A stretch of DNA of 64,000 bases from Oscillospiraceae bacterium (GCA_021200565.1 JAJQGJ010000016.1:1-64000), one strand, 5' to 3'; shown: positions 40,237-51,414, numbered from the stretch's first letter. Notes: generated by a model not told the origin, from the letters alone. Program-made: numbers and translations.

Positions 40237-41340
40237 ATGAAAAGGCTTTTTTCTGTAGCTATTGTTTTTGTAATAGCTCTCTCGCTTGTATCCTGTGGAA
40301 GCACCGAGACTGCTTCCGCAAGAGTCTATGTCGAGGGAACAAGCTTCATGGTCAACGGCAGTGAACTCTGGATTAACGGCGTCAACACTCCCTGGATAGC
40401 CTGGAACGACTTCACCGGGAATATGGACGAGGAAGCATGGGAGGAGACGTTTGCACTCTTAAGCTCTGACAACATCAACTGCACGAGAATATGGATCAAC
40501 TGCGAGGGCGAAAGCATCGTCAGTCTCACCGAAGAGGGCGAAATTATCGACATCAATTCCGGTCACTGGGATGACCTTGACAAGCTGTTTGCCCTTGCCG
40601 AGAAGTATGAAGTCTACGTAATGGCGACGCTTCTTTCTTTCGACCACTTCAAAGGTTCATCAGGCGACGACTGGCAGGCACTTGTCAACAATAAGGATAC
40701 TGCAGACGCATTTGCCGAGACATATGTAAAAGAATTCTGCGAAAGATACTCTGACTGCGAATACCTCTTCTCAATAGATATAATGAACGAGCCCGACTGG
40801 GTTTATGAAAATGAAGAGTGCGGGAACGTCGGGTGGGAGAACCTATCATACTTCTTCGGGAAGTGCGCCTCGGTTATCCACGAGAATTCCGACATCTTAG
40901 TCACCGTTGGCTTGGGAATGGTAAAGTACAACTCCGATAACTACAATGGCAACATGGTCTCGGATGAGTATCTATATGAACTCACCGGCGACGAAAACGC
41001 TTATCTCGACTTCTACTCCACACACTATTATATGTGGCAGCTGAACTATTTCGGATACCCTTGCACCGAAAGTCCCACTGAATTCGGGCTTGACGGCAGT
41101 AAGCCTTGCCTCATCGGCGAAACAAGCAACGATGACGCAGAGGAATGCGGGCTGACTCTGACTGAGAAATACAAAGCCTGCTACGACAACGGCTGGAACG
41201 GAATCATGGTCTGGATGCAGCCATCCTGGAACGATGAAACCGGATGGTATGAATATGACTTAACCTCGGAAGCCACAAACGCAATGGCGGAATATATTTA
41301 TGATGAGATTTATCCGCTTTCTGTTAAGGAAGCTGAATAG
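40237..41340 (+). CDS. GH5-like glycoside hydrolase lipoprotein (mannanase/cellulase type)
   Basis: 367 residues. The signal peptide ends in the lipobox LVSCG, so the mature enzyme is lipid-anchored outside the cell. The clan GH-A barrel shows INGVNTPWIAW at the start, DIMNEPDW with the acid/base Glu near residue 185, and CLIGETSND with the probable nucleophile near residue 290. Substrate is likely beta-mannan or beta-glucan, not certain. GGAGG precedes the ATG. It is a single-gene unit with its own promoter and terminator. Confidence 0.82.
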   Translation: MKRLFSVAIVFVIALSLVSCGSTETASARVYVEGTSFMVNGSELWINGVNTPWIAWNDFTGNMDEEAWEETFALLSSDNINCTRIWINCEGESIVSLTEEGEIIDINSGHWDDLDKLFALAEKYEVYVMATLLSFDHFKGSSGDDWQALVNNKDTADAFAETYVKEFCERYSDCEYLFSIDIMNEPDWVYENEECGNVGWENLSYFFGKCASVIHENSDILVTVGLGMVKYNSDNYNGNMVSDEYLYELTGDENAYLDFYSTHYYMWQLNYFGYPCTESPTEFGLDGSKPCLIGETSNDDAEECGLTLTEKYKACYDNGWNGIMVWMQPSWNDETGWYEYDLTSEATNAMAEYIYDEIYPLSVKEAE

Positions 41341-41353
41341 GAATTCACAAAGA

Positions 41354-41389
41354 AAACCGGCTCAGAACAGCTTGAGCCGGTTTTTTTAT
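41354..41389 (+). terminator. Terminator of the GH5-like gene
   Basis: AAAACCGGCTCA, 8-base loop, TGAGCCGGTTTTTTTA. Confidence 0.92.
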
Positions 41390-41410
41390 GCCTGTTTGTC
41401 CATAAAAGGC

Positions 41411-41447
41411 TTGCCCCCAGCCTTGATTGGGAGGAGGCTGGAGGCAA
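41411..41447 (-). terminator. Terminator of rpoC
   Basis: On the minus strand TTGCCTCCAGCCT...AGGCTGGGGGCAA is followed by GCCTTTTATGG, about 40 bases after the rpoC stop. Confidence 0.65.
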
Positions 41448-41487
41448 TAAAGAGAATGAAAAAGAATGGAATTGGGATGTAACTTTC

Positions 41488-44400
41488 TTAGTTAGCTGGG
41501 TTCTGCCCAAGCTCATCAGCTGCGGTTGCGGCTGCTTCACGGACTACGCCATAAATTGAGTCGTGAATCTCTTCGGCAGTTCTTGTGTCCACAGGCTTGA
41601 CCTGCGGGACGAACGGATCATCCTCCGGCTCATCGTCAACAATGGGAGCCAAAGGCGTTACGTTTATCGGCTTGGGAACCGGACGAACCGGTGAAGCCGG
41701 CTTATGGTCGCCCGAATGCTCAGCAAACGCTTCGTTTCTTACAACCTCAACGTTGTTGTAGACCGGCATACCGGTACCAGCAGGAAGAAGCTTACCGATA
41801 ATGGCGTTCTCCTTGAGTCCGAGAAGGTGGTCAGACTTGCCCTTGATAGCTGCATCTGTGAGCGCTCTTGTGGTTTCCTGGAAGGAAGCGGCAGAGAGGA
41901 AGCTCTCGGAGCTCGAAGAAGCCTTTGTGATACCCTGGATGACGGCAGACGTTGTGATGAGCTTGGCATCAGTGTCACCGGCATCAATCTCTTCCTGAAT
42001 CTGACGGTTCATCTCTTCGACTTCGTTTCTATCGATAAGTGAGCCGGGCAGCAGGTAGCTGGATCCCGGATCTTCAACCTTGACACGGCGGAGCATCTGG
42101 CGGGTGATAACTTCAATATGCTTATCGTTAACGTCAACACCCTGGAGTCTATAGACCTTCTGAACCTCGGTGATGATGTAGTTTCTGACTGCTTCTGTTC
42201 CCTGAATTGCGAGGATGTCGGACGGATTCTTCGAGCCAGCTGTCAGGAGATCTCCTGCCTTGACATGATCGCCCTCCTTGACAACAATTCTATAGTCCCA
42301 AGGAATAGAATACTGCTCAATCTCGCCGGTTTCCTCGTTTGTAACAACTATTACACGGCTCTTCTTGATCTCGTCAAAGCTGACCGTTCCGTCAGTCTTC
42401 GAAAGGATTGCTGCGCCCTTGGGCTTTCTTGACTCGAAGAGCTCTTCAACTCTCGGAAGACCCTGGGTAATATCTTCAGCTGATGCAACACCACCAGTGT
42501 GGAAGGTTCTCATCGTGAGCTGAGTACCAGGCTCGCCTATAGACTGAGCTGCGATGATACCGACTGCCTCACCGACAGAAACGACGGTTGAGTGAGCAAG
42601 ATCCATGCCATAGCACTTGGCGCAAACGCCACGCTTCGACTTGCAGCCAAGGACAGAGCGGATAGCGATTCTGTCTCTTCCAACAGAGTCGAGATACTTT
42701 ATAACGGTTACGGCATCGTCGTGAGTCATGAGCTTATCACTTGACATTACGACTTCGCCGGTTTCCTCATTGATGAGGTCTTCGACTAAGAATCTTCCCA
42801 CAAGTCTCTCGTCGAACGGTTCGATAAGCTCGTTGCCGTTCTTGATTTCGAATACATCGATGCCTTCGTGAGTTCCGCAGTCGTCCTCGGTGATGATGAC
42901 ATCCTGGGAAACATCGACAAGTCTACGTGTGAGGTAGCCGGAGTCTGCGGTTCTGAGAGCCGTATCGGTGAGTCCCTTTCTTGCACCTCTTGAAGAGATG
43001 AAGTATTCGAGTACCGTAAGACCTTCACGATAGTTAGCTCTTATCGGCATTTCGATAGTCGCACCAGAGGTGTTTGCAATAAGTCCTCTCATACCTGCAA
43101 GCTGTCTTATCTGAGCGAGAGAGCCTCTTGCTCCTGAGTCGGACATCATGTAGATAGGATTATATTTGTCGAGGTTATCCTGCAAAGCGACAGTGACTTC
43201 ATCGGTTGCCTGAGACCAGATCTCGATAAATCTCTTCGACTTTTCGCCACGGGAGATAAGACCACGCTTATACTGCTTGTCGATCTTGTCTGCCTTTCTG
43301 TCCGCCTCAGCCAAGATGTCCTTCTTCTGAGGAGGAATAACGGCGTCGCTTACGGCAACGGTGATGCCCGACTTTGTCGAGTATTTATAGCCCATCGCCT
43401 TTATATTGTCGAGCATTTCGCTCGTCTTGGTGGTTCCGTGCTTTCTTAAGCAGTGATCGATGATGTCGCCGAGCTGCTTCTTCTTGACGAGGAAGTCAAC
43501 CTCGAGACCAAACATCTTCTCGGGATCCTTTCTGTCAACATAGCCAAGGTCCTGAGGAATACTCTCATTGAAGATGAGTCTTCCGACGGTGGTGTCGATG
43601 ATCTTTGTCTTCTGCTCGCCGTCGACCATCCGGGAAACTCTTACCTTGATCTTAGCCTGGAGCGATACTATTCCCGACTGATAAGCCATCATAGCTTCAT
43701 TGACGTCACGGAATATCTTGCCCTCGCCCTTTTCGCCGTCCTTGACAAGCGTCAGGTAATATGAGCCCAAGACCATGTCCTGAGTAGGAACGGTTACCGG
43801 CTTGCCGTCTGCAGGCTTTAAGAGGTTATTGGCAGCGAGCATCAAGAATCTTGCCTCAGCCTGAGCCTCAACCGACAGAGGAACGTGAACAGACATCTGG
43901 TCGCCGTCGAAGTCGGCATTGTATGCTGTACATGCAAGCGGATGGAGCTTTAAGGCTCTACCTTCAACCAAGACCGGCTCGAATGCCTGGATACCGAGTC
44001 TATGAAGAGTCGGCGCACGGTTAAGAAGAACCGGGTGACCCTGAATTACGTTTTCAAGAGCGTCCCAGACCTCGTCTGTGCCCTTTTCAACCATCTTTCT
44101 TGCAGACTTTATGTTGATCTGCGGATTTGTGTCGACAAGTCGCTTCATAACAAACGGCTTGAAGAGTTCCAAAGCCATCTCCTTAGGAAGACCGCACTGA
44201 TACATCTTGAGCTCCGGTCCTACAACGATAACAGAACGTCCAGAGTAGTCAACACGCTTTCCAAGGAGATTCTGGCGGAAACGTCCCTGCTTGCCTTTGA
44301 GCATATCGGAGAGTGACTTGAATGCACGGTTGTTGGGTCCAGTAACGGGTCTACCGTGTCTTCCGTTGTCGATAAGGGCGTCGACTGCTTCCTGGAGCAT

Positions 44401-45258
44401 TCTCTTCTCGTTTCTTACGATGATGTCAGGAGCGTCGAGCTCAAGCATTCTCTTGAGTCGGTTGTTGCGGTTGATAACTCTTCTGTAGAGGTCGTTTAAG
44501 TCGGATGTGGCGTATCTTCCGCCATCAAGGGGAACCATAGGTCTCAGATCCGGAGGGATAACCGGAACTACGTTCATGATCATCCACTCAGGCTTGTTGC
44601 CGGAGGTTCTGAAAGCCTCGACTATTTCGAGTCTCTTAAGAATCTTTATTCTCTTCTGACCCTGCGGAAGATCTTTGAGCTCAGCCTTGAGCTCGTTAGA
44701 AAGTGCCTCAACGTCGACTTCTCTTAAGAGCTCCTGGATAGCCTCAGCGCCCATCTTGGCGGTGAACTTATCCTCATAACGCTCCTTGGCGTCCTGATAC
44801 TCCCTTTCAGTCAAAATCTGCTTCTTGACAAGACCTGTGTCGCCGGGATCGGTTACGATATATTTTGTGAAATAGAGAACCTCTTCGAGTCTCTTTGAGG
44901 AGATTTCGAGCATCTGACCAATTCTCGAAGGAGTACCCTTGAAGTACCAGATGTGGGAGACGGGAGCAGCAAGCTCGATGTGACCCATTCTCTCACGTCT
45001 TACCTTTGCTCTTGTGACCTCAACGCCGCATCTTTCGCAGACCTTGCCCTTGAAGCGAATCTTCTTGTACTTGCCGCAGTGGCACTCCCAGTCCTTTGTC
45101 GGACCGAAGATTCTTTCGCAGAAAAGACCGTCTCTTTCAGGCTTCTGCGTGCGGTAGTTGATGGTTTCGGGCTTTGTTACTTCGCCATGAGACCAGCTTC
45201 TTATCTGCTCAGGCGAAGCAAGACCGATTTTTATAGAATCAAATACGTTAAATTCCAA
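41488..45258 (-). CDS. rpoC: RNA polymerase beta' subunit
   Basis: 1256 residues from a TTG at 45258, chosen because AGAGGG lies 9 bases upstream and the product then begins [20 protein letters not shown] as in other Firmicutes. The N-terminal zinc site [20 protein letters not shown] is near residue 60-80. The catalytic NADFDGDQM is near 446. The second zinc site [13 protein letters not shown] is near 870-882. An extra C-terminal tail of about 80 residues rich in Pro, Asp and Glu follows the conserved core. It is 41 bases behind rpoB. Confidence 0.97.
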   Translation of the reverse strand: MEFNVFDSIKIGLASPEQIRSWSHGEVTKPETINYRTQKPERDGLFCERIFGPTKDWECHCGKYKKIRFKGKVCERCGVEVTRAKVRRERMGHIELAAPVSHIWYFKGTPSRIGQMLEISSKRLEEVLYFTKYIVTDPGDTGLVKKQILTEREYQDAKERYEDKFTAKMGAEAIQELLREVDVEALSNELKAELKDLPQGQKRIKILKRLEIVEAFRTSGNKPEWMIMNVVPVIPPDLRPMVPLDGGRYATSDLNDLYRRVINRNNRLKRMLELDAPDIIVRNEKRMLQEAVDALIDNGRHGRPVTGPNNRAFKSLSDMLKGKQGRFRQNLLGKRVDYSGRSVIVVGPELKMYQCGLPKEMALELFKPFVMKRLVDTNPQINIKSARKMVEKGTDEVWDALENVIQGHPVLLNRAPTLHRLGIQAFEPVLVEGRALKLHPLACTAYNADFDGDQMSVHVPLSVEAQAEARFLMLAANNLLKPADGKPVTVPTQDMVLGSYYLTLVKDGEKGEGKIFRDVNEAMMAYQSGIVSLQAKIKVRVSRMVDGEQKTKIIDTTVGRLIFNESIPQDLGYVDRKDPEKMFGLEVDFLVKKKQLGDIIDHCLRKHGTTKTSEMLDNIKAMGYKYSTKSGITVAVSDAVIPPQKKDILAEADRKADKIDKQYKRGLISRGEKSKRFIEIWSQATDEVTVALQDNLDKYNPIYMMSDSGARGSLAQIRQLAGMRGLIANTSGATIEMPIRANYREGLTVLEYFISSRGARKGLTDTALRTADSGYLTRRLVDVSQDVIITEDDCGTHEGIDVFEIKNGNELIEPFDERLVGRFLVEDLINEETGEVVMSSDKLMTHDDAVTVIKYLDSVGRDRIAIRSVLGCKSKRGVCAKCYGMDLAHSTVVSVGEAVGIIAAQSIGEPGTQLTMRTFHTGGVASAEDITQGLPRVEELFESRKPKGAAILSKTDGTVSFDEIKKSRVIVVTNEETGEIEQYSIPWDYRIVVKEGDHVKAGDLLTAGSKNPSDILAIQGTEAVRNYIITEVQKVYRLQGVDVNDKHIEVITRQMLRRVKVEDPGSSYLLPGSLIDRNEVEEMNRQIQEEIDAGDTDAKLITTSAVIQGITKASSSSESFLSAASFQETTRALTDAAIKGKSDHLLGLKENAIIGKLLPAGTGMPVYNNVEVVRNEAFAEHSGDHKPASPVRPVPKPINVTPLAPIVDDEPEDDPFVPQVKPVDTRTAEEIHDSIYGVVREAAATAADELGQNPAN

Positions 45259-45299
45259 AATGCAAACCCTCTTTACACTAATTTTCCGTGGCAAAAGCC

Positions 45300-48200
45300 T
45301 TAGTCTATTATGTCGTCAGAATCCGAATCCTTGACCGAGAAGCCGTCGAAGCCGGAATCGTCAAGATCGTCTTCATTGTCCTCGAAGTCGTCGTCATAAT
45401 CGGAGTCTACGTCGTCATAGTCGCCGTCAATGCCTTCGGCTACCTCGCTCATGCCATAGTCGTCATCAGGCTCAGATACAGGCTGAGGAATGATGTCGTT
45501 ATCCTCCTCGAAGTTCTGCTTGAGATCGATTTCAGCGCCGTCAGCATCAAGTACTCTTACATCGAGTGCAAGCGACTGGAGCTCCTTGACTAAAACCTTG
45601 AAGGATTCAGGAATACCCGACTGAGGAACATTCTGACCCTTGACTATTGCCTCGTAGGTCTTTACTCTTCCTATCGTGTCGTCAGACTTGACGGTGAGGA
45701 TTTCCTGGAGAGTGTAGGCTGCGCCATAGGCTTCGAGTGCCCAGACTTCCATTTCACCGAATCTCTGTCCGCCGAACTGGGCTTTACCGCCGAGAGGCTG
45801 CTGAGTAACCAGTGAATAAGGTCCTACAGAACGTGCGTGAATCTTATCGTCAACGAGGTGGTGGAGCTTGAGGTAATACATTATTCCGACGGTTACACGG
45901 TTGTCGAAAGGCTCACCGGTTCTGCCGTCATAGAGGGTTGTCTTACCGTCTTCCGCCATACCCGCAAGCTTGAAGCACTCACGGATGTCCTCTTCATGTG
46001 CGCCGTCGAATACAGGCGTCATAACCTTCCAGCCAAGCTTTCTGGCAGCCATACCGAGATGTACTTCCAATACCTGACCGATATTCATTCTTGAAGGAAC
46101 GCCCAGAGGATTCAGAACGATGTCAAGAGGAGTTCCATCCTCCAGGAACGGCATATCCTCCTGAGAAAGGATTCTTGAAACAACACCCTTGTTGCCGTGT
46201 CTACCTGCCATCTTGTCGCCGACAGAAATCTTTCTCTTCTGTGCGATGTAGCAGCGTACAAGCATATTTACTCCCGGCTGAAGCTCGTCGCAGTTCTCAG
46301 GGGTGAATATCTTGACATCTATGATGATGCCAGATTCGCCGTGAGGAACTCTGAGCGAATTGTCTCTTACTTCTCTTGCCTTCTCGCCGAAGATAGCTCT
46401 TAAGAGTCTCTCCTCAGCCGTCAGCTCGGTTTCGCCCTTAGGCGTGACTTTACCGACAAGGATGTCGCCGGATCTTACTTCCGCACCAATTCTTATGATG
46501 CCGTTTTCGTCGAGATCCTTGAGTGCATCTTCGCCGACGCCGGGGATGTCCTTGGTGATCTCTTCCGGTCCCAGCTTGGTTTCACGGCATTCGAGCTCAT
46601 ATTCCTCGATGTGGATTGATGTATATGTGTCGTTTCTGACTAACTTTTCATTTAAGAGAACGGCATCCTCATAGTTATAGCCTTCCCAGGTCATGAAGCC
46701 TATGAGTGCGTTCTTGCCGAGAGAGATCTCGCCGTTGCAGGTTGCAGGACCGTCGCCTATAACCTGGTGAGCGTCGATTCTCTCGCCCTTTTCAACTATT
46801 GGTCTCTGGTTGGTGCATGTTCCGGAGTTACTTCTCTTGAACTTGGTTAACGGATAAGTGTGAAGCTCGCCGTTGTCTTCTCTGACAACTATTTCGCTGG
46901 CGTCTACCTTTTCGACAACGCCGCTAGCATCACTTACAACCGCAACGCCCGAGTCAACGCAGGCTTTGTACTCCATACCGGTTCCGACAATCGGGTTCTC
47001 GGTGGTTAAGAGCGGAACAGCCTGGCGCTGCATGTTTGCGCCCATCAGCGCACGGTTAGCGTCATCGTTCTCAAGGAACGGAATCATAGCCGTTGCAACT
47101 GAAACGACCATCTTAGGCGAAACGTCCATGAAGTCGATGTTTTCACGGTCAATCTCCATGATCTGATCACGGTATCTGCCGTTGACCTTGGGACGTGCAA
47201 ACTTGTTGTCTTCTGTCAGAGGCTCGTTAGCCTGGGCGACCATGTAGTTATCCTCGACGTCTGCTGTCATATAGACAACCTCGTCGGTTACAACGCCAGT
47301 AGCCTTGTCGACTCTGCGGTAGGGAGCTTCGATGAAGCCGTATTCGTTGATCTTTGCATAGGATGCAAGATATGAGATAAGTCCGATGTTAGGTCCTTCA
47401 GGTGTCTCGATAGGACACATTCTGCCGTAGTGGGTGTAGTGAACGTCACGAACCTCGAAGCCCGCTCTGTCTCTTGAAAGACCGCCAGGACCCAAAGCTG
47501 AAAGTCTTCTCTTGTGGGTGAGCTCAGCCAGAGGGTTCGACTGATCCATGAACTGCGAAAGAGGTGAAGAACCGAAGAATTCTCTGATTGCAGCAGTTAT
47601 CGGTCTTATATTGATAAGGGCTGTCGGAGTGACAGTCTCGATGTCCTGAGACTGGATGTTCATTCTTTCACGGATGACTCTTTCCATTCTCGCCATACCG
47701 ATTCTGAACTGGTTCTGAAGAAGCTCGCCAACGCAGCGGATTCTTCTGTTGCCCAGGTGGTCGATGTCGTCGACATTTCCGACGCCCTCGCAGAGATTGA
47801 GGAAGTAGCTGATGGAAGCCCAGATGTCCTCGATAGTGATGTGCATCGGGATGAGCTCTTCACGGCGAGCCTTCACCATGTCAATAAGCTCATCGTGGCT
47901 TCCTGCCTGCTCAAGGATTTCCTTGAGGACGGTGAACGAAACCTTTTCGTTGATGCCAAAGGGCTTTGCGTCGAAGTCGATATATTCATCGATATTGACC
48001 ATGCCGTTGCCGATGACCTTGACCTCGACATGCTCGATTTTGTGGGTTACATCACCGTTTGCATCGGTGATCATTTCTCTCTTTTCAACGTCGATGTAGA
48101 CTTCCTTGACGCCAGCCTGCTCGATCTTGGCAGCCAGCTCTGATGTGATCATTTCTCCCTGGTCAGCTAAGATTTCGCCTGTCAGAGGTGCAACTACTGG

Positions 48201-49085
48201 TCTTGCCAGAGCATATCCGGTGATTCTTGAAGCGACGCCGAGCTTCTTATTGTACTTATAGCGTCCGAATCTGCAGAGGTCGTATCTTCTTGCGTCGAAG
48301 AAGAGGTTATTTATGTGAGTGATAGCTGTGTCAACCGTCGGAGGCTCGCCCGGGCGAAGTCTTCTATAAACCTCAAGAAGACCCTCTTCGGTTGAATGTG
48401 TGGAGTCCTTCTGAAGCATTGTTTCAGAAAGACGTGGATCGTTATTGAAGAATTCGTCGATCTCCTGATTGGTGCCTATTCCCAAAGCACGGATGAAGGT
48501 TGTCAATGGAATCTTTCTGTTCTTGTCGATTCTTACGTAGACAACGTCGTTTGAATCCATCTCATACTCGAGCCATGCGCCTCTGTTGGGGATGACTGTT
48601 GAGCTGAAGAGGTCTTTACCAACCTTGTCCTTCTCGACTGCATAGTAGACGCCGGGAGAACGAACCAGCTGGGAAACGACAACTCTTTCCGCACCGTTGA
48701 TAATGAAGGTACCGGATGGGGTCATGAGCGGGAAGTCGCCCATATAGATTTCCGAATCCTTGATTTCGCCTGTTTCGAGATTGTGGAGTCTCGCAGTTAC
48801 ACGAAGCGGTGCGGCATAGGTGGTGTCCCTCTCCTTGCACTCCGCAATAGTGTATTTAGGCTCCTTGTCGAGCCTGTAGTCAACAAAGCTCAGCTCCAGA
48901 GTCTCATTGTAGTCCTTGATAGCGGCTGCATCACGGAAGACTTCTCTGAGTCCCTCGTCCATAAACCACTTGTAGGAGGTCTTCTGAATATCGATGAGGT
49001 TTGGCATTTCCAGAACTTCATCAATTTTAGCGAAGCTTTTCCTGACTACGTGCTTGCCAAGCTGAACGTCCTTGACATTGACCAT
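45300..49085 (-). CDS. rpoB: RNA polymerase beta subunit
   Basis: 1261 residues. The rifampicin region (about 500-535) reads [20 protein letters not shown], then [20 protein letters not shown]. The positions equivalent to E. coli D516, H526 and S531 are unchanged, but Q510 is Pro. The [15 protein letters not shown] and [20 protein letters not shown] cores are intact. The last roughly 65 residues are an Asp/Glu-rich tail ([18 protein letters not shown]). AAGGAG precedes the ATG. Its own promoter lies upstream, and rplJ/rplL are not next to it. Confidence 0.97.
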   Translation of the reverse strand: MVNVKDVQLGKHVVRKSFAKIDEVLEMPNLIDIQKTSYKWFMDEGLREVFRDAAAIKDYNETLELSFVDYRLDKEPKYTIAECKERDTTYAAPLRVTARLHNLETGEIKDSEIYMGDFPLMTPSGTFIINGAERVVVSQLVRSPGVYYAVEKDKVGKDLFSSTVIPNRGAWLEYEMDSNDVVYVRIDKNRKIPLTTFIRALGIGTNQEIDEFFNNDPRLSETMLQKDSTHSTEEGLLEVYRRLRPGEPPTVDTAITHINNLFFDARRYDLCRFGRYKYNKKLGVASRITGYALARPVVAPLTGEILADQGEMITSELAAKIEQAGVKEVYIDVEKREMITDANGDVTHKIEHVEVKVIGNGMVNIDEYIDFDAKPFGINEKVSFTVLKEILEQAGSHDELIDMVKARREELIPMHITIEDIWASISYFLNLCEGVGNVDDIDHLGNRRIRCVGELLQNQFRIGMARMERVIRERMNIQSQDIETVTPTALINIRPITAAIREFFGSSPLSQFMDQSNPLAELTHKRRLSALGPGGLSRDRAGFEVRDVHYTHYGRMCPIETPEGPNIGLISYLASYAKINEYGFIEAPYRRVDKATGVVTDEVVYMTADVEDNYMVAQANEPLTEDNKFARPKVNGRYRDQIMEIDRENIDFMDVSPKMVVSVATAMIPFLENDDANRALMGANMQRQAVPLLTTENPIVGTGMEYKACVDSGVAVVSDASGVVEKVDASEIVVREDNGELHTYPLTKFKRSNSGTCTNQRPIVEKGERIDAHQVIGDGPATCNGEISLGKNALIGFMTWEGYNYEDAVLLNEKLVRNDTYTSIHIEEYELECRETKLGPEEITKDIPGVGEDALKDLDENGIIRIGAEVRSGDILVGKVTPKGETELTAEERLLRAIFGEKAREVRDNSLRVPHGESGIIIDVKIFTPENCDELQPGVNMLVRCYIAQKRKISVGDKMAGRHGNKGVVSRILSQEDMPFLEDGTPLDIVLNPLGVPSRMNIGQVLEVHLGMAARKLGWKVMTPVFDGAHEEDIRECFKLAGMAEDGKTTLYDGRTGEPFDNRVTVGIMYYLKLHHLVDDKIHARSVGPYSLVTQQPLGGKAQFGGQRFGEMEVWALEAYGAAYTLQEILTVKSDDTIGRVKTYEAIVKGQNVPQSGIPESFKVLVKELQSLALDVRVLDADGAEIDLKQNFEEDNDIIPQPVSEPDDDYGMSEVAEGIDGDYDDVDSDYDDDFEDNEDDLDDSGFDGFSVKDSDSDDIID

Positions 49086-49089
49086 TAGC

Positions 49090-49300
49090 TTATCACTCCT
49101 TATATTTCATACTGCTTGTTTTCAAGTTCACAGCAAAAGACTTAAAAAGCCGCCTTCCGCCACTCCGCTCTCCTGGAAAATCGCCGTTTTTGTGCATCTT
49201 GCACATTCAGTCAGCAGATTTTCAACAAAACTTCGTGAAAAATAAGTACCCAAAATCGGGCTTATTATAAAAAGGCGTCTTTTTAGCCATTATGAATCAG
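49090..49300 (-). promoter_or_regulatory. rpoB leader RNA
   Basis: About 200 untranslated bases between the rpoB promoter and its ATG. It includes a terminator-like hairpin, AATAAGCCC...GGGTACTTATT followed by TTTC (about 49232-49265), and a G-rich stretch AGGAGAGCGGAGTGGCGG. Possible attenuation or antitermination; no known ribosomal-protein binding site was recognised. Confidence 0.45.
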
Positions 49301-49306
49301 TATCAT

Positions 49307-49335
49307 AGTATACACTAATTGGAAACGGTTGTCAA
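49307..49335 (-). promoter_or_regulatory. Promoter of rpoBC
   Basis: Minus-strand TTGACA (49330-49335), 17 bases, TATACT (49307-49312). Confidence 0.85.
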
Positions 49336-49388
49336 GCATTTTTTTGAAAAAATTTTTGCATGGGTGGGGAAAAATAAAAAAATGGCTG

Positions 49389-49535
49389 TTGACAAAACAG
49401 CCAGGGTGGGGTATAATGAAAGTGGTGAGAGGGTTGCCTGAACTGGCATTCAGTCAACGGTTTCTCTTCCCAACAAAATAGTTATCGAAAAAAGTTGCCG
49501 TGCCTAACTGAAGAGTCAGGTGCGGTTATTTCTTT
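49389..49535 (+). ncRNA. Antisense antitoxin RNA of type I locus 2, with promoter
   Basis: TTGACA (49389-49394), 17 bases, TATAAT (49412-49417), then AAAGTGGTGAGAGGGTTGCC. The RNA contains TTGCCTGAACTGGCATTCAG and ends at CCGTGCCTAACT-GAAG-AGTCAGGTGCGG (49498-49525) followed by TTATTTCTTTT. It overlaps the toxin message end to end. Confidence 0.7.
49498..49525. terminator. Shared terminator of toxin and antitoxin RNAs, locus 2
   Basis: The 12-bp stem has T-runs on both sides: TTATTTCTTTT on plus, CAACTTTTTT on minus. Both convergent RNAs can end here. Confidence 0.8.
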
Positions 49536-49618
49536 TGGTTACTACCAACGGTGTAACCAATAGAGAAAGAGGTCAAAAGCAAAGCCATGACTTCCAATAC
49601 GATGGACAAGATCTCCAT
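49526..49618 (-). CDS. Type I toxin, small hydrophobic holin-like peptide (locus 2)
   Basis: 30 residues: MEILSIVLEVMALLLTSFSI, then GYTVGSNQKK. One membrane helix and a basic end, as in locus 1, but the sequence differs at most positions. GGGAGGTGA precedes the ATG at 49618 and is masked by the perfect hairpin CTTCCCT-GCG-AAGGGAG. The promoter is at 49670-49698. Confidence 0.75.
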   Translation of the reverse strand: MEILSIVLEVMALLLTSFSIGYTVGSNQKK

Positions 49619-49669
49619 TAGCGTCACCTCCCTTCGCAGGGAAGAGCAAACCAACCTCTCACCACCGCA

Positions 49670-49698
49670 ATTATAACACGTTTTCCGACACCTGTCAA
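49670..49698 (-). promoter_or_regulatory. Toxin promoter, locus 2
   Basis: Minus-strand TTGACA (49693-49698), 17 bases, TATAAT (49670-49675). Confidence 0.85.
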
Positions 49699-49710
49699 CA
49701 AAATTGTAGC

Positions 49711-49729
49711 CACCCGGGATGGGTGGCTA
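49711..49729 (-). terminator. Terminator of the Sel1 gene
   Basis: On the minus strand GCCACCC-ATCCC-GGGTGGC followed by TACAATTTTG, just after the stop. Confidence 0.65.
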
Positions 49730-49737
49730 TTATTTAT

Positions 49738-50835
49738 CTACTTATTTCGCAAATATTCAAGATGAGTTTTAGCAAGAGACATCCCGGCGTCAGCCGCTTT
49801 CTGGTACCAGAAAATAGCTATACTTTTGTCTTTGTCAACACTGGCAACAACATGATCCTCAGTGGGGTCATAGTATTCCGCAACATTAAAAGCGCATTCT
49901 GCCGTAAAGATGCCGTTTGCGCAGTCGGAGCCTCTCCAGTAAGCCTGAAACATCAGTCTTCCAAGCTCTCCACGCTCACTGTCGCTCAGATCCTGCCAGG
50001 TACGACGATGATTGAAATTTGAAACCGAAGTATCCTTGATTAAATTGCCGTTTTCATCTCTCCAGAGGAACATGTCGGGGACGTAATTTGCATACCAGTA
50101 GCAAGCGTCGGTCAAGCCCTTATTAGCTGCTTTTGCAAGAATTTCAATTCTCTCAAAATCGTCAGCGGTGAGAAATCGCCCTACTGCAAGCTGAGCATAT
50201 CTGTCACCGTTTGCAGCATCTGTGCGAAGCTTTTCCTCGTATTGCTGCTTACAGCGGTTCATCACTTCTTTGCCGACAAGCAAGCTTCCAGAATTGGTGC
50301 ATAATATTGCCTGGGCTTCTCTGTCTCCGGTCTGAGCCTTGCGGATGATAATATCTGACCAATACTTTTTCTTTTCAGGAGAATCATGCTTCATGCCCTC
50401 CGAGTAGAATGTGCCCATACTGCATATAGCTGCAACCTCGCCTCTCATCGGAGAGCAATCAGAGCCACCATATCCTCTGGATGACACAACGTCATACTCT
50501 TCCTCATCCTCGCAGAAATACGGGAGCTTTTCTTCAACAGACTTTGTCACATAGGTATGAAATTCTACGCTATCATATATTGCTTCGCCTTTTCTGGCAA
50601 CGGAAGCCCTGAGCCAGTCGCCAGCATATGCCGGCATCCGTGCCATAAGACCATCGAAATAGTCTTTACGTGTATATTGATGCACCGGCTGAACATACTG
50701 AACCCGCTGAGGCGTTTTTTGCGCCGGATTCTGAACAGGCGGAGCGTTGTAGCCTGTGCCTGAGCCGCCTTCATTCTTCTTTTTTTGATACTTCACTACT
50801 ACAACTATAACTACGATTATGATTATTAACCACAC
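49738..50835 (-). CDS. Membrane-anchored Sel1-repeat protein
   Basis: 365 residues. An N-terminal helix (about 2-14) followed by a KKK stop-transfer, a Pro/Gln-rich linker, and a helical body with Sel1-like repeats: KAQTGDREAQAIL, AANGDRYAQLAVG, AANKGLTDACYWYAN and KAADAGMSLAKTHLEYL. Sel1 repeats are scaffolds for protein binding; the partner is unknown. The spacing between repeats is irregular, with long non-repeat loops. Confidence 0.75.
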   Translation of the reverse strand: MWLIIIIVVIVVVVKYQKKKNEGGSGTGYNAPPVQNPAQKTPQRVQYVQPVHQYTRKDYFDGLMARMPAYAGDWLRASVARKGEAIYDSVEFHTYVTKSVEEKLPYFCEDEEEYDVVSSRGYGGSDCSPMRGEVAAICSMGTFYSEGMKHDSPEKKKYWSDIIIRKAQTGDREAQAILCTNSGSLLVGKEVMNRCKQQYEEKLRTDAANGDRYAQLAVGRFLTADDFERIEILAKAANKGLTDACYWYANYVPDMFLWRDENGNLIKDTSVSNFNHRRTWQDLSDSERGELGRLMFQAYWRGSDCANGIFTAECAFNVAEYYDPTEDHVVASVDKDKSIAIFWYQKAADAGMSLAKTHLEYLRNK

Positions 50836-50890
50836 AGCTTTGCTCCTTCATTTTCTATAATTCTCGGTTTCCTTTCAAGTTCCACCCTCA

Positions 50891-51364
50891 TCATGGGTAA
50901 TCGATGCCGCCGCCGTTGATGTTGCAGCGCTTCAGGCGGTTTATGCCCATTTTCAAGCCTTTCAGCAAGCCGTACTTCTCGATGGCGAGGAGCATATAGT
51001 CGGAGCAGGAGGGCTCGAAGCGGCATTTGTTTCTTATTTCATCAGATGCGTACCTCTGGTAAATCTTCACGGCGCAGATTACAGTTCTCTTCATCATTGC
51101 TGCGGCATAAACGGCAAGAAGCATGCAAGGCACAATAACCGCTACTGCAACAGGCGCACCGAAAGAGTGTATCACAATTCCAAGAATTATCGAGACGGCG
51201 AGCGGCAGAGCCAGGCTCAGAACAACAGCCAGCCAGTTGATTTCCGGGCGGCTGAGCGTTCTCTTGTATGACACGCTTCTCGGATCGTTCTCGTCTTCAA
51301 AAAGCTCCCGGGCGATCTCTGAAAGGTCCGGAAGCTCATCCTCAGTGAATTCGACAGATTTCAA
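50891..51364 (-). CDS. yidD: YidD domain protein with N-terminal membrane extension
   Basis: 157 residues from a TTG at 51364 (GGAGGA upstream). The C-terminal 70 residues are YidD: AVKIYQRYASDEIRNKCRFE, PSCSDYMLLAIEKYG and NRLKRCNINGGG. YidD helps membrane protein insertion by YidC. The first 90 residues, an acidic segment and two membrane helices (about 43-63 and 68-90), are additional to the usual 70-90 residue YidD. yidC is not nearby. Confidence 0.85.
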   Translation of the reverse strand: MKSVEFTEDELPDLSEIARELFEDENDPRSVSYKRTLSRPEINWLAVVLSLALPLAVSIILGIVIHSFGAPVAVAVIVPCMLLAVYAAAMMKRTVICAVKIYQRYASDEIRNKCRFEPSCSDYMLLAIEKYGLLKGLKMGINRLKRCNINGGGIDYP

Positions 51365-51414
51365 AAGTCATCCTCCAAAAATATAGAATCTCACACATGA
51401 ACCCAAAAGCTTAT

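Noticed and set aside
41704-49088. Many long frames opposite rpoC and rpoB
   Set aside because: Antisense shadows of highly constrained genes; none has its own promoter or ribosome site.
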